NCBI RefSeq assembly: GCF_024362695.1
Contig: NW_026063240.1
Coordinates: forward strand, 1,240,001-1,304,000
Direction: 5' to 3'
DNA from: Pectinophora gossypiella
Lineage: Eukaryota; Arthropoda; Insecta; Lepidoptera; Gelechiidae
Length of the DNA: 64,000 nt
Shown here: in pieces, positions 43,310 through 55,809 of the stretch
How the letters are laid out: every line of letters starts with the position of its first letter
Position numbering within the stretch: position 1 is the first letter of the stretch
Translations under genes and position numbers: made by a program
Notes under the pieces: generated by a model
Database searches by the model: none
Seen by the model: the letters and a program-made list of their open reading frames with translations, nothing else
What the model was told of the DNA's origin: nothing

Positions 43310-44151
43310 TACCCTGGCCTTCCTGCACGGAGAATCGATGTTCCTGGTTGAATCGATGGTTTGATATCATGTGAGGTTCTTGGATTCTTCCCGGTCAGAT
43401 TACGGCAGTATCGTAGTAATTGCTTGCAAGTAACTTAGATAACATTTGAAATTTTCGTCGTTACTTGTAATTTGAAGTGGCTTCATCTCGAAGTTCCCAC
43501 ACTGTTAGGTTTTGGTGCATTTCTGTAAGTACGTCTGTCGTGTTACATTAAATTTCGACATGTTTTCCTCTGTTCCTGTTGGGAAAAAATATGGAAACTG
43601 AACCTTTAGTGGCTTGTGTGGTCCTCGCTGCGCTTCATTTCCATTGCCCTAGGCGGGAAAGGAATTCACCGTTCTGATGTTGGAAATTCATGGCCTATTA
43701 CGACGCGGAGCGGTGGATAGGTGGTCTATTGCCTGAGCATGGGTGCCTGGTGGACTTCGGGGATGGCGAGGTACGCATATACATTAGTCTTCAGGGCATA
43801 CTGCATATCCATCGGTGTCCTGCTTCTGGGATTCCTGGAAGACCTGGATGCACTGAAGGGCTGGGACGAACCATTAGGTACTGCACCGGCGAAGTAATTA
43901 TTCTTCTTTTTTTCTGACCTCTTTTTTCTTCACTTATGTAATTTTCTTCTTTTTCTTTTTTCTTACATTTTTTCTTGGCTTAATTACACTCTGTTCCCTT
44001 CTTCATTATCGATGCTTGGATAACTTCCGTTGTGACTTCACGTAGATTCTGAATACTCGAGATGGTGCTTGACAGTCACCCGGGCAGCCCGGAGCACGGT
44101 GTTCGATGTGAGATACGCCTGAATTTGCTCGCGAACTGACCCGCGAGTATT
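43310..44151. other. LTR element interior, unassigned
   Basis: No recognisable gag, protease or polymerase on either strand. A small plus-strand open stretch (43690-43917, starting MAYYDAERWIGGLL) has no family I recognise and runs against the element's orientation. The part next to the primer site would be the 5' leader of the element. Confidence 0.45.
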
Positions 44152-44166
44152 CTACCGACTGCGCCA
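44152..44166 (-). promoter_or_regulatory. Primer binding site of LTR element
   Basis: On the minus strand, TGGCGCAGTCGGTAG follows the 5' LTR directly. It starts with the TGG complementary to a tRNA CCA end. I do not assign the tRNA. Confidence 0.7.
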
Positions 44167-44494
44167 ATTAAGTGAGCGACAGACGGAGGGTGAAGAAGAG
44201 AAACTAGAATCACTTAGAATGAAATTATATTTTAAATTTACAGCTAAACCTAACTAACCTAGGTGCGAATGAGTCCGAAGTTAGGACTACACTGAATTTT
44301 ACTTAAAAACTATTTTACATTATGGCTAAATCGAGGTCACAATTTGGTGGCGTGATTGACGTCAGCGCATCGCGTTCGGGCGCTGGCTCAGCAGGCTGGC
44401 TGTTCCATTAATTATGCTGACTAGAACTCGTGGAACGATGCTGGTCACGGCGTACGGGTGTGAGCAGGCGGGCGAAGGTACCGGTTACGTAACA
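44166..44494 (-). repeat. LTR element, 5' LTR (minus orientation)
   Basis: 329 bp, partner of 42244-42572. It is followed by the GGCT duplication. Confidence 0.92.
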
Positions 44495-44527
44495 GGCTGT
44501 TGATTGGAACAAAATAATAATATTAGA

Positions 44528-46110
44528 CATTTACCCCCGAGGCATTTTCGGGAAAAACTAAAAATTTGTATGGCGGCCATCTTGTTTTTCCGCCGTTTTG
44601 TATTTTTTTTGCCTGCGATTGAATTCGACCAAGATTTTAATAGGTATGGTGGAAAAAAAATGTACCTGGTGCGATAGTTTTGCCAGGCAGTAGGGTGTTT
44701 CCCTGATGCGGAGCAGCTATCGAAAACCCAGACGTATTTTCATACTCGACATGACGTTTCGATCACATTCCTATACATCATTTTTACCCCCGAGGCATTT
44801 TCGGGAAAAACGAAAATTTTGTATGGCGGCCATCTTGTTTTTCCGCCATTTTGATTTTTTTTCACCAGGGATTGGATTTGACCATAATTTAAATATGTTT
44901 CGCGAAAGAAAAATTGCTCCAGGTTTTATAGTTTTTCCATGCCGTAGGGTGTCTCCCTGATGCGGAGCAGTTTTTCAAAATCGAGAAAAATTTCCATAGT
45001 CAACGGGATGTTCCGATTACAACCCCATACACAGTTTTTACCAACGAGGCATTTTTTCAAAAAACGAAATTTTGTATGGCGGCCATCTTGTTATTCCGCC
45101 ATTTTGATTTTTTTTCACTCACAATAGAATTTGACTAAGATTTAAATAGGTATTGCGAAAAAAAAAAATGATCCAGATATAATAGTTGCGCCAGACTGTA
45201 GGGTGTCTCCCTGATGCGGAGCAGTTTTCCAAGATCTAGAAGTTTTCCCATACTCACCGGGAGGTCCCGATCACACCCCCCATACATCATTTTTACCACT
45301 GAGACATTTTCTGGAAAAACAAAAATTTGTATGGCGGCCATCTTGTTTTTCGGCCATTTTGTTTTTTTTTCACTGGCGATAAAATTTGACCAAAACTTTA
45401 ATAGGCTTCGTGAAAACAAAAAAGTTCCAGGTGCGATAGTTTCGCCAGGCTGTAGGGTGTCTCCCTGATGCGGAGCAGCTTTCGAAGTTCAAAAAGTATT
45501 TCCATACTCAACATGATGTTTCGATCACATTCCTCATACATCATTTTTACCCCCGAGGCATTTTCGGGAAAAACGAAAATTTGTATGGCGGCCATCTTGA
45601 TTTTCCGCCATTTAGATTTTTTTTCACCGGCAATTAAATTTGACCAAAATTTAAATAGGTATCGTGAAAACAAAAAAGTCCTAGGTGCGATAGTTTCGCC
45701 AGGCCGTAGGGTTTTTGAAGATCGAGCAGTATTGAAATACTCACCATGACGATCCGATCACATTCTTATACATCATTTTTACCCTCGAGGCATTTTCAGG
45801 AAAAACGAAAATTTTGTATGGCGGCCATCTTGGTTTTTTTTCACCGGGGATTAGATTTGACCAAGATTTTTTTTTTTTAAATATGTTTCGCGAAAGAAAA
45901 ATTGCTCTAGGTTTTATAGTTTTGCCAGGCCGTAGGGTGTCTCTCTGATGCGGAGCAGTTTTCCAAGATCTGGAAGTTTTCCCATACTCACCGGGAGGTC
46001 CCGATCATACCCCCCATACATCATTTTGACCCCCCGACGCTCCTTCTGGGAGAACAATTATGTCAGTGAGTCAGTGAGTCAATGGGTTTGCAGCTATATA
46101 TAATATATAT
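44528..46110 (-). mobile_element. Array unit 9, truncated
   Basis: It starts mid-monomer (ATTTACCCCCGAGG) and lacks the hairpin end. About six monomers, one of them shortened near 45830-45870 by loss of the second GCCAT segment and a T-run. The right end is normal. Confidence 0.8.
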
Positions 46111-46129
46111 ATATATTATAACTAGATAT

Positions 46130-47195
46130 ACTAGATGTTGCGTGGTTCGCTCGCAGCAAGCTGCTCGCGTGTCTTGATTTCCCGCCATTTTTTTACCGCG
46201 ATAGAATTTGACCAAGACTTAAATAGGTCTCGTGAAATCAAAAAAGTTCTAGGTGCTATAGTTTTGCCAGGCCGTAGGGTGTCTCCCTGATGCGGAGCAG
46301 TTTTCCAAGATGACGTTCCCATAACACCCCTATACATCGTTTTTACACCCGAGACATTTTCTGTAAAAACAATAATTTGTATGGCGGCCATCTTGTTTTT
46401 CGGCCATTTTGTTTTTTTTTACCGGTGATAAAATTTGACCAAGATTTTATTAGGTTTGGTGAAAAAAGAATCGTTCCAGGTGCGATAGTTTTCCCAGGCC
46501 GTAGGGTGCCGCCCTGATGCGGAGCAGTTTTTGAAGGTCGGGAAGTATTTCCATACTTAATATGACATTTTGATCTCATCCCTCTTACATCACATTCACC
46601 CCGAGGCATTTTCGAGAAAAATGAAAATTTTGTATGGCGGCCATCTTGTTTTTCCGCCATTTTGATTTTTTTTCACTGCCAATTGAATTTGACCAAGGTT
46701 TAAATATGTCTTGTGAAAACCAAAAAGTTCTAGGTGCTATAGTTTTGCCAGGCCGTAGGGTGTCTCCCTGATGCGGAGCAGTTTTCGAAGATCTAGCAGT
46801 ATTTCCATACTCAACAAGACGTTCCGATTACACCTCCGTACACAGTTTTTACCCCCAAGACATTTTCTTGAAAAACAAAAATTTGTATGGCGGCCATCTT
46901 GTTTATCCGCCATTTTGATTTTTTTTCACCCACGATAGAATTTGACCAAGATTATAATAGGTTTCGTGAAAAAAGAATCGTTCCAGGTGCGATAGTTTTG
47001 CCAGACGGTAGGGTGTCTCCCTGATGCGGAGCAGTTTTCCAAGATCTGGAAGTTTTCCCATACTCATCGGAACATCTTGATCACATCTCCCATACATCAT
47101 TTTTACCCCCCGGCGCTCCTTCTGGGAGAACAACCCTGTCAGTGAGTCAGTCAGTCAGTCAGTCAGTACATGGGTTTGTAGCTTTATATAATATA
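46130..47195 (-). mobile_element. Array unit 10
   Basis: About 1.07 kb with four monomers. The left end reads ACTAGATGTTGCG and is preceded by a partial ACTAGATAT duplicate at 46121. Confidence 0.8.
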
Positions 47196-48015
47196 ATAAA
47201 ATAATATATAACTAGATGTCGCGTGGTTCGCTCGCAGCAAGCTGCTCGCGTGTCTTGTTTTCCCGCCATTTTTTTACCGCGATAGAATTTGACCAAGACT
47301 TAAATAGGTGTCGTGAAATCAAAAAAGTTCTAGGTACTATAGTTTTGCCAGGCCGTAGGGTGTCTCCCTGATGCGGAGCAGTTTTCCAAGATGACGTTCC
47401 GATAACACCCCTATACATCGTTTTTACACCCGAGACATTTTCTGGACAAACAAAAATTTGTATGGCGGCCATCTTGTTTTTCGGCCATTTTGTTTTTTTT
47501 TTCACCGGCGATAAAATTTGACCAAGATTTAAATAGGTTATGCGAAAAAATAATTGATCTAGGTATAATAGTTGCGCCAGACTGTAGGGTGTCTCCCTGA
47601 TGCGGAGCAGGTTTTCAAGATCGAGAAGTATTTCCATACTCAACAATACGTTCCGATTACGCCCCCATTCACAGTTTTTACCCCCGAGACATTTTCTGGA
47701 AAAATAAAATTTTGTATGGCGGCCATCTTGTTTTTCCGCCATTTTGATTTTTTTTCACCCACGATAGAATTTGACCAAGATTTAAATAGGTTATGCGAAA
47801 AAATAATTGATCTAGGTATAATAGTTGCGCCAGACTGTAGGGTGTCTCCCTGATGCGGAGCAGTTTTCCATGATCTGGAAGTTTTCCCATACTCACCGGG
47901 AGGTCCCGATCACTTTTCTTATACATTATTTTTACCCCCCGACGCTCCTTCTGGGAGAACAACCCTGTCAGTGAGTCAGTGAGTCAGTCAGTCAGTACAT
48001 GGGTTTGTAGCTATG

Positions 48016-49168
48016 TCGTGGCCAGATCATAGAATTGACCATTTCATGAAATGATCGACCATTTCATGAAATGGTCGTATTTCATGAAATGGCCAACTTC
48101 AACTGACCATATCGTTTAAACGTCAGCGTTTAATGATATTTCCATCCACGTTTGGCCATATCATAAATGTAGGGTGTCCATGATAAGTGGTGTAATAAAA
48201 ACGCGAAATAAGGTAGGAAATAATGTATTACTCTAGTACAAAGTACAAAAATGTTTAAAAGTCAAATAAAAATTAAAAAGTCATTTTCGATTAACGGAGT
48301 GTTGATGTAGTTGACATATACGCCGTAACTGCATCTCACTTTGAAGTCGTCGTCATATTTTTTGACACTATTTCATGCCATTGGTCATCATTCAGTATAC
48401 TTTTCGTGTGTAAGATAAACATACTGGCGGCGTAGGGGTGGCCCAAGGGCCACCCCCGCCGCACCCTAACCTACCGTTATGCCTTGTAAAAATTATAAAA
48501 AAAAGGATTATGATAATTTAAATTATGACAAAAACATTTATGCGTTTTAATAGAATCCCGTTTCAAGTAGTTAATGCCATCTGCGGCAAATCTACAATAA
48601 GTCACATCAAAAAATGAAACTTTATGGACAGTAGGATCGTCTATATTTTTCTTTTTTAAAATTAATATCTCTTCATTCGCAGTTTTAATTATATCACATT
48701 TTGAAATCCAATAATAGTCCATTGATTTACGTAGCGTGGTCACTCGACCTTCATTATTTACCATATAACCTAAAAATAAAAATAAAGTTGCTGTCTACTG
48801 TTAATACGAGTTTTTCTTTTCACCTTAGTGTCAAAACATTGCTTCACTGCACTTTTATCTTGTATTTGCTCATTATTATTCGTATTATTCGCGTTCACAC
48901 AAGAATAATTATTGTCCGCCGCCATTATGCAAAACATAAACAAAGCGACACCAGCGCCACTACCGGTGGATAATGTTACTATTTTACGATATGATCGCTA
49001 ACGTTTGGCCATATCATGAAGTAATCATGCATTTAGTTGGTCATATCGTTAAACGTTTTGTGTTCATTGATCTGGCCAAACCACATCATGATGTGGCCAA
49101 CGAATGTTGTTCTATTTCATTAAATACGACCATTTCATGAAATGATCAATTCTATGATATGGCCACGA
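48016..49168. mobile_element. TIR element with 7-8 bp duplication and CATTTCATGAAATG palindromes
   Basis: The terminal repeats begin TCGTGGCCAGATCATAGAAT on the left and TCGTGGCCATATCATAGAAT on the right strand, with a few mismatches over about 40 bp. TAGCTATG (48008-48015) and TAGCTATA (49169-49176) form an 8-bp duplication with one mismatch. The short palindrome CATTTCATGAAATG recurs several times near both ends. An 8-bp duplication occurs in hAT, P, Merlin and Mutator-type elements, and the family is unclear. The interior holds a GC-rich hairpin (GGGGTGGCCC / GGGCCACCCC near 48435-48460) and a small coding segment. Confidence 0.82.
48477..48925 (-). CDS. Putative small protein of the TIR element, possibly spliced
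   Basis: On the minus strand there are two open stretches. One runs from ATG 48925 (MAADNNYSCVNANN) to about 48808. The second runs from 48769 to a stop at 48477, with MDYYWISKCDIIK, VSFFDVTYCRFAADG and KCFCHNLNYHNP. They join in frame if a 38-bp stretch with GT...AG borders and a T-rich end (48770-48807) is an intron. That is very short for an insect intron, so a frame break is equally possible. Several aromatic residues and cysteines suggest a folded domain, but I do not recognise it. It could be a remnant of the element's own gene or captured host sequence. Confidence 0.4.
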
Positions 49169-49185
49169 TAGCTATATATAATATA

Positions 49186-50268
49186 ACTAGATGTCGCGTG
49201 GTTCGCTCGCAGCAAGCTGCTCGCGTGTCCTGTATTATTTCGAAGCTTTTTCCCGCCATTTTTTTACCGCGATAGAATTTGACCAAGACTTGAATAGGTC
49301 TCGTGAAATCAAAAAAGTTCTAGGTGCTATAGTTTTGCCAGGCCGTAGGGTGACCCCTGATGCGGAGCAGTTTTCCAAGATGACGTTCCGATCACACCAC
49401 TTTACATATTTTTTACACCCGAGACATTTTCTGGAAAAACAAAGCTTTGTATGGCGGCCATCTTGTTTTTCGGCCATTTTGTTATTTTTTCTCCGGCGAT
49501 AAAATTTGACCAAGATTTAAATAGGTTTTGCGAAAAAAGAATCGTTCCAGGTGCGATAGTTTTGTCAGGCCGTAGGGTGTCTCCCTGATGCGGAGCAGAT
49601 TTCAAAGATCGAAAAGTATTTTCATACTCAACATGATGTTTCGATCACATTCCTCATACATCATTTTTACCCCCGAGGCATTTTCGGGAAAAAACGAAAA
49701 TTTTGTATGGCGGCCATCTTGTTTTTCCGCCATTTTGTTTTTTTTTCAGCGGGGATTGGATTTGACCAAGATTTAAATATGTTTCGCGAAAGAAAAATTG
49801 CTCCAGGTTTTATAGTTTTGCCAGGCCGTAGGGTGTCTCCCTGATGCGGAGCAGGTTTTCAAGATCGAGAAGTATTTCCATACTCAACAATACGTTCCGA
49901 TTACACCCCCATACACAGTTTTTACCCCTGAGACATTTTTTGAAAAAACAAAATTTTGTATGGCGGCCATCTTGTTTTTCCGCCATTTTGATTTTTTTCC
50001 ACCAGGAATTGAATTTGACCAAGATTTAAATAGGTTTTGCGAAAAAAAATTTGATCCAGGTATAATAGTTGCGCCAGACTGTAGGATGTCTCCCTGATGC
50101 GGAGAAGTTTTCCAAGATCTGGAAGTTTTCCCATACTCACCGGAAGATCTTGATTACACCCCCCATACATCATTTTGACCCCCCGACGCTCCTTCTGGGA
50201 GAACAACCCAGTCAGTGAGTCAGTCAGTCAGTCAGTGAGTCAGTGGGTTTGTAGCTATATATAATATA
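49186..50268 (-). mobile_element. Array unit 12
   Basis: About 1.08 kb with four monomers. The right end reads CAGTCAGTGAGTCAGTGGG. Confidence 0.8.
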
Positions 50269-51337
50269 ACTAGATTTCGCGTGGTTCGCTCGCAGCAAGC
50301 TGCTCGCGTGTCCTGTATTAGTTCGAAGCTTTGTATGGCGGCCATCTTGTTTTCGTGAAATCAAAAAAGTTCTAGGTGCTATAGTTTTGCCAGGCCGTAG
50401 GGTGACCCCTGATGCGGAGCAGTTTTCCAAGATGACGTTCCGGTCACACCCCAATACATAATTTTTACCCCTGAGGCTTTTTTCTGGAAAAACAAAAATT
50501 TGTATGGCGGCCATCTTGTTTTTCGGCCATTTTGTTTTTTTTTCACTGGCGATAAAATTTGACCAAGACTTTAATAGGCTTCGTGAAAACAAAAAAGTTC
50601 CAGGTGCGATAGTTTCGCCAGGCTGTAGGGTGTCTCCCTGATGCGGAGCAGCTTTCGAAGATCGAAAAGTATTTCCATACTCAACATGATGTTTCGATCA
50701 CATTCCTCATACATCATTTTTACCCCCGAGGCATTTTCGGGAAAAACAAAAATTTTGTATGGCGGCCATCTTGTTTTACCGCCATTTTGGTTTTTTTTTC
50801 CCCGGAGATTGAATTTGACCAAGATTTAAATAGATTTCGTGAAAACAAAAAAGTTCCAGGTGCGATAGGTTTGCCAGGCCGTAGGGTGTTTCCCTGATGC
50901 GGAGCAGTTTCTGAAGATAGAGAAGTATTTCCAAACTCACCAAGACGTTCCGATTCCAACCCCATACACAGTTTTTACCAACGAAACATTTTCTGGAAAA
51001 ACAAAATTTTGTATGGCGGCCATCTTGTTTTTCCGCCATTTTGATTTTTTTTCACCCACAATAGAATTTGACCAAGATTTAAATAGGTTTTGCGAAAAAA
51101 AATTTGATCCAGCTATAATAGTTGCGCCAGACTGTAGGGTGTCTCCCTGATGCGGAGCAGTCTTCCAAGATCTGGAAGTTTTCCCATACTCACCGGGAGG
51201 TCCCGATCACACCCCCCATACATCATTTTTACCCCCCGGCGCTCCTTCTGGGAGAACAACCCTGTCAGTGAGTCAGTGAGTCAGTCAGTCAGTCAGTACA
51301 TGGGTTTGTAGCTATATATATTATAATAATAATAATA
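50269..51337 (-). mobile_element. Array unit 13
   Basis: About 1.07 kb with four monomers. The left end reads ACTAGATTTCGCG. The first monomer has a deletion joining GTTTTC to GTGAAATC at about 50350. Confidence 0.8.
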
Positions 51338-52411
51338 ACTAGATGTCGCGTGGTTCGCTCGCAGCAAGCTGCTCGCGTGTCTTGTTTTCCCGCCATTTTT
51401 TTACCGCGATAGAATTTGACCAAGACTTGAATAGGTCTCGTGAAATCAAAAAAGTTCTAGGTGCTATAGTTTTGCGTGGCCGTAGGGTGACCCCTGATGC
51501 GGAGCAGTTTTCCAAGATGACGTTCCGATCACACCCCAATACATCATTTTTACCTCTGAGACATTTTCTGGAAAAACAAAAAATTGTATGGCGGCCATCT
51601 TGTTTTTCGGCCATTTTGTTTTTTTTTTTCACTGGCGATAAAATTTGACCAAGACTTTAATAGGCTTCGTGAAAACAAAAAAGTTCCAGGTGCGATAGTT
51701 TCGCCAGGCCGTAGGGTGTCTTCCTGATGCGGAGCAGTTTTCGAAGATCGAGCAGCATTTCAATACTCAACATGACGATCCGATCAAATCCCTCACACAC
51801 AATTTTTACCCCCGAGGCATTTTCGGGAAAAACGAAAATTTTGTATGGCGGCCATCTTGTTTTTCCGCCATTTTGGTTTTTTTTTCAGCGGGGATTGGAT
51901 TTGACCAAGATTTAAATAGGTTTTGTGAAAAAATAATCGTTCTAGGTGCGATAGTTTTGCCAGGCCGTAGGGTGTCTCCCTGATGCGGAGCAGTTTTCCA
52001 AAATCTAGAAGTTTTCCCATACTCTCCGGGAGGTCCAGATCACAACCCCATACATAATTTTTACCCCGGAGACATTTTCTGTAAAAATAAAATTTTGTAT
52101 GGCGGCCATCTTGTTTTTCCGCCATTTTGATTTTTTTTCACCCACGATACAATTTGACCAAGATTTAAATAGGTTTCGTGAAAAAATAATTGTTCCAGGT
52201 GCGATAGTTTCGCCAGACTGTAGGGCGTCTCCCTGATGCGGAGCAGTTTTCCAAGATCTGGAAGTTTTCCCATACTCACTTGAAGATTTGGATCACATCC
52301 CCCATACATCACTTTTACCCCCCGACGCTCCTTCTGGGAGAACAACCCTGTCAGTGAGTCAGTCAGTCAGTGAGTCAGTCAGTCAGTGGGTTTGCAGCTA
52401 TATATAGTATA
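51338..52411 (-). mobile_element. Array unit 14
   Basis: About 1.07 kb with four monomers. The right end reads GGGTTTGCAGCTATATATAG. Confidence 0.8.
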
Positions 52412-54091
52412 ACTAGATGTCGCGTGGTTCGCTCGCAGCAAGCTGCTCGCGTGTCCTGTTTTAGTTCGAAGCTTTGTATGGCGGCCATCTTGTTTTCCCG
52501 CCATTTTTTTACCGCCATAGAATTTGACCAAGACTTGAATAGGTCTCGTGAAATCAAAAAAGTTCTAGGTGCTATAGTTTTGCCAGGCCGTAGGGACCCT
52601 GATGCGGAGCAGTTTTCCAAGATGACGTTCCGATCACACCCCAATACAACATTTTTACCTCTGAGACATTTTCTGGAAAAACAAAAATTTGTATGGCGGC
52701 CATCTTGTTTTTCGGCCATTTTGTTTTTTTTTTTCACTGGCGATAAAATTTGACCAAGACTTTAATAGGCTTCGTGAAAACAAAAAAGTTCTAGGTGCGA
52801 TAGTTTCGCCAGGCTGTAGGGTGTCTCCCTGATGCGGAGCAGCTTTTGAAGATCGAAAAGTATTTCCATACTCAACATGATGTTTCGATCACATTCCTCA
52901 TACATCATTTTTACCCCCGAGGCATTTTCGGGAAAAACGAAACTTTGTATGGCGGCCATCTTGTTTTTCGGCCATTTTGTTTTTTTTTCTCCGGCGATAA
53001 AATTTGACCAAGATTTAAAAAGGCCTCGTGAAAAAAGAATCGTTCCAGGTGCGATAGTTTCGCCAGACCGTAGGGTCAGGTCTCCCTGATGCGGAGCGAT
53101 TTCAAAGATCGAGAAGTACTTCCATACTCAACATGACATTCCGATTACAACCCCATACACAATTTTTACCCCCGAGGCATTTTCTGGAAAAACGAAAATT
53201 TTGTATGGCGGCCATCTTGATTTTCCGCCATTTTGATTTTTTTTCACCAGCGATAAAATTTAACCAAGATTTAAAAAGGTATTGTGAAAAGAAAAAAGTT
53301 CCAGGTCCGATAGTTTTGCCAGGCCGCAGTGTGACCCCTGATGCGGAGCAGTTTTCCAAGATGGCGTTCCGATCACACCCCTAAACATCATTTTTACACC
53401 CGAGACATTTTCTGGAAAAACGAAAAATTTATATGGCGGCCATCTTGTTTTTCCGCCATTTTGATTTTTTTTTCACCGGCGATAAAATTTAACCAAGATT
53501 TAAAAAGGTATTGTGAAAAGAAAAAAGTTCCAGGTCCGATAGTTTTGCCAGGCCGTAGGGTGACCCCTGATGCGGAGCAGTTTTCCAAGATGGCGTTCCG
53601 ATCACACCCCTTTACATCATTTTTACACCCGAGACATTTTCTGGAAAAACAAAAATTTATATGGCGGCCATCTTGTTTTTCGGCCATTTTGTTTTCTTTT
53701 CACTGGCGATAAAATTTGACCAAGACTTTAATAGGCTTCGTGACAACAAAAAAGTTCCAGGTGTGATAGTTTCGCCAGGCTGTAGGGTGTCTCCCTGATG
53801 CGGAGCAGCTTTCGAAGATCGAAAAGTATTTCCATACTCAACATGATGTTTCGATCACATTCCTCATACATTATTTTTACCCCCGAGGCATTTTCGGGAA
53901 AAACGAAAATTTTGTATGGCGGCCATCTTGTTTTTCCGCCATTTTGATTTTTTACCACCAGAGAATAGATTTGACCAAGATTTAAATAGGTTTTGTGAAA
54001 AAAACAATCGTTCCAGGTGCGATAGTTTTGTCAGACTGTAGGGTGTCTCCCTGATGCGGAGCAGTTTTCGAAGATCGAGTAGTATTTTGGG

Positions 54092-55609
54092 ACCGGATGG
54101 GACAACATTCCCACCTTTTTCCTAAAAGAAGTACATGAACTAGTAGTCCCAATAATTACTCAACTGGTGAATCTCTGTTTCCGACAAGGAGTTTTTCCGA
54201 ATGCCCTTAAAAAGGCTGTTATAACACCTGTTTATAAGAATGGAGACAAAATCGACTGTGCCAATTATAGGCCAATATCCGTACTAACAGCCATCTCTAA
54301 AATATTGGAAAAATTAATTAATGTTCGTATGATCAAATATTTAAACAAATATAATATTTTATCAAATTCACAATATGGCTTTAGAAAGGGAAAGTCAACT
54401 GAGGATGCCATCCTTGCGCTTGCTTCCACTGTTACAGATAAACTGGATGGTGGAGGTAAGTGCTTGGCTGTCTTCCTCGACTTAAAAAAAGCCTTTGACA
54501 CAGTCTCGGTCCCCATTCTTCTACACAGCCTTGAGAAGATAGGTATACGAGATGTACCCCTGAGATTGCTTGCAAGTTATCTAAGCGAACGTAAGCAAAC
54601 TGTAAAGGTGGGAGATTACACCAGTTCTGAGAGCATCAATACTTACGGAGTTCCCCAGGGAAGTGTACTTGGACCGACCCTTTTTCTGATATACATAAAC
54701 CACCTATGTAATTTGGTTTTAGAGAAAGGTCACATATTCTCCTACGCAGATGACACTGCTGTAGTCTTCTATGGCAGGACATGGAACGAAGTTCGTTTGA
54801 TCGCCGAGTCTGGACTTATTAAAATAGTGGAATGGTTGGATTCCCATCTATTGACCCTTAACACCGCTAAAACAAACTATATTTGTTTCACCATGTATGA
54901 AGTCACTCAACCGACAGCTGATTTCCAAATTAAAATCCACAGATGTCAACCCCCGGCAGCGGCTGATTGTAACTGCACAGTGCTAGAGAAAGTTCATGAC
55001 ACTAAATACTTAGGCGTTATTGTCGACCAAAGGCTATCCTGGCATGACCACAGTGAGCTAATAATGAAGAGAATCCGCAAACTTATTTGGATCTTCAAAA
55101 CCCTGCGCCATGTAACCTCTAAAAGGCTAATAAAACAAATTTACACAGCATTAGGCCAATCAATTATATCGTACTGCTTGCCTATTTGGGGTGGTGCTAC
55201 AAAAACTAAATTTTTGGAATTGGAAAGAGCCCAGAGATCACTTATAAAAGTGATGCTCTTCAAACCCTTCAGGTATCCTACAGATCTCCTATATACAAAA
55301 TCGGATATTCTTACGATAAGAAAACTGTACATTCTACATCTTATTCTTAAAAAACATCTTGCACTCCCTTTTGATCCAAATTTATTTAATAATAAGAGAA
55401 GAAAACATGATGTTGCTCCGATAGTAAGAGTTAAAACTACATTTGCAATGAGGCAATACAATAAACAGTCATCTTATATATATAATTTATTAAATAAAAA
55501 ACTAAATATATATCCTATGTCACATTATAACTGTAAAAAATCTGTTACAGCTTGGTTAAATCAAAAAACCTACGCAGAAGTAGAATCTATCTTGCTAACG
55601 AATATATAG
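54092..55609 (+). CDS. LINE B reverse transcriptase, N-terminally truncated but open
   Basis: This is a reverse transcriptase of the CR1/Jockey group. The frame is open from the truncation point (TGWDNIPTFFLKE) to TAG at 55607, about 505 codons; the first internal ATG is at 54167. The motifs are in order: KNGDKIDCANYRPISVL, QYGFRKGKSTEDAI, FLDLKKAFDTVS, YGVPQGSVLGP (about 54645), the catalytic YADDTAVV (about 54742) and WGGATK in the tail. The endonuclease domain is missing because of 5' truncation, as is common after target-primed insertion. No stop or frameshift is seen, so the copy is young. LINE A is an older relative. Confidence 0.9.
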   Translation, partial: TGWDNIPTFFLKEVHELVVPIITQLVNLCFRQGVFPNALKKAVITPVYKNGDKIDCANYRPISVLTAISKILEKLINVRMIKYLNKYNILSNSQYGFRKGKSTEDAILALASTVTDKLDGGGKCLAVFLDLKKAFDTVSVPILLHSLEKIGIRDVPLRLLASYLSERKQTVKVGDYTSSESINTYGVPQGSVLGPTLFLIYINHLCNLVLEKGHIFSYADDTAVVFYGRTWNEVRLIAESGLIKIVEWLDSHLLTLNTAKTNYICFTMYEVTQPTADFQIKIHRCQPPAAADCNCTVLEKVHDTKYLGVIVDQRLSWHDHSELIMKRIRKLIWIFKTLRHVTSKRLIKQIYTALGQSIISYCLPIWGGATKTKFLELERAQRSLIKVMLFKPFRYPTDLLYTKSDILTIRKLYILHLILKKHLALPFDPNLFNNKRRKHDVAPIVRVKTTFAMRQYNKQSSYIYNLLNKKLNIYPMSHYNCKKSVTAWLNQKTYAEVESILLTNI

Positions 55610-55748
55610 AATAACATAATTATATAACGTACATATACACTGCATAAGCGCACATACACTACACATACTCACACACACCCTCACATACACACGTACACTT
55701 AATTATTAGTTTACATATGTATAAAATAGTTATGGAAGAGCGGAGCCT

Positions 55749-55806
<58 letters not shown>

Positions 55807-55809
<3 letters not shown>

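Larger units (their letters stand above)
42244..44494 (-). mobile_element. Young non-autonomous LTR retrotransposon carrying a LINE fragment
   Basis: Two 329-bp LTRs (42244-42572 and 44166-44494) are flanked by GGCT at 42240-42243 and 44495-44498, a 4-bp target duplication as in many Gypsy-group elements. On the minus strand the LTR begins TGTTACGTAAC. The primer site and polypurine tract are in the expected places for minus orientation. The 1.6-kb interior has no gag-pol. It holds a plus-strand LINE fragment and unassigned sequence. I saw only one LTR difference (TGACTTGAAC against TGACTAGAAC), so the insertion is recent. Confidence 0.88.
47211..49183 (-). mobile_element. Array unit 11, interrupted by an inverted-repeat element
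   Basis: The three-monomer unit ends at GTTTGTAGCTAT (48014). The 1.15-kb element at 48016-49168 splits its last 20 bases. The remainder of the junction (TAGCTATATATAATATA) follows at 49169. Confidence 0.8.

Noticed and set aside
48701..48973. Plus-strand open stretch in the TIR element
   Set aside because: It overlaps the minus-strand segment, is low in complexity and has no recognisable pattern.
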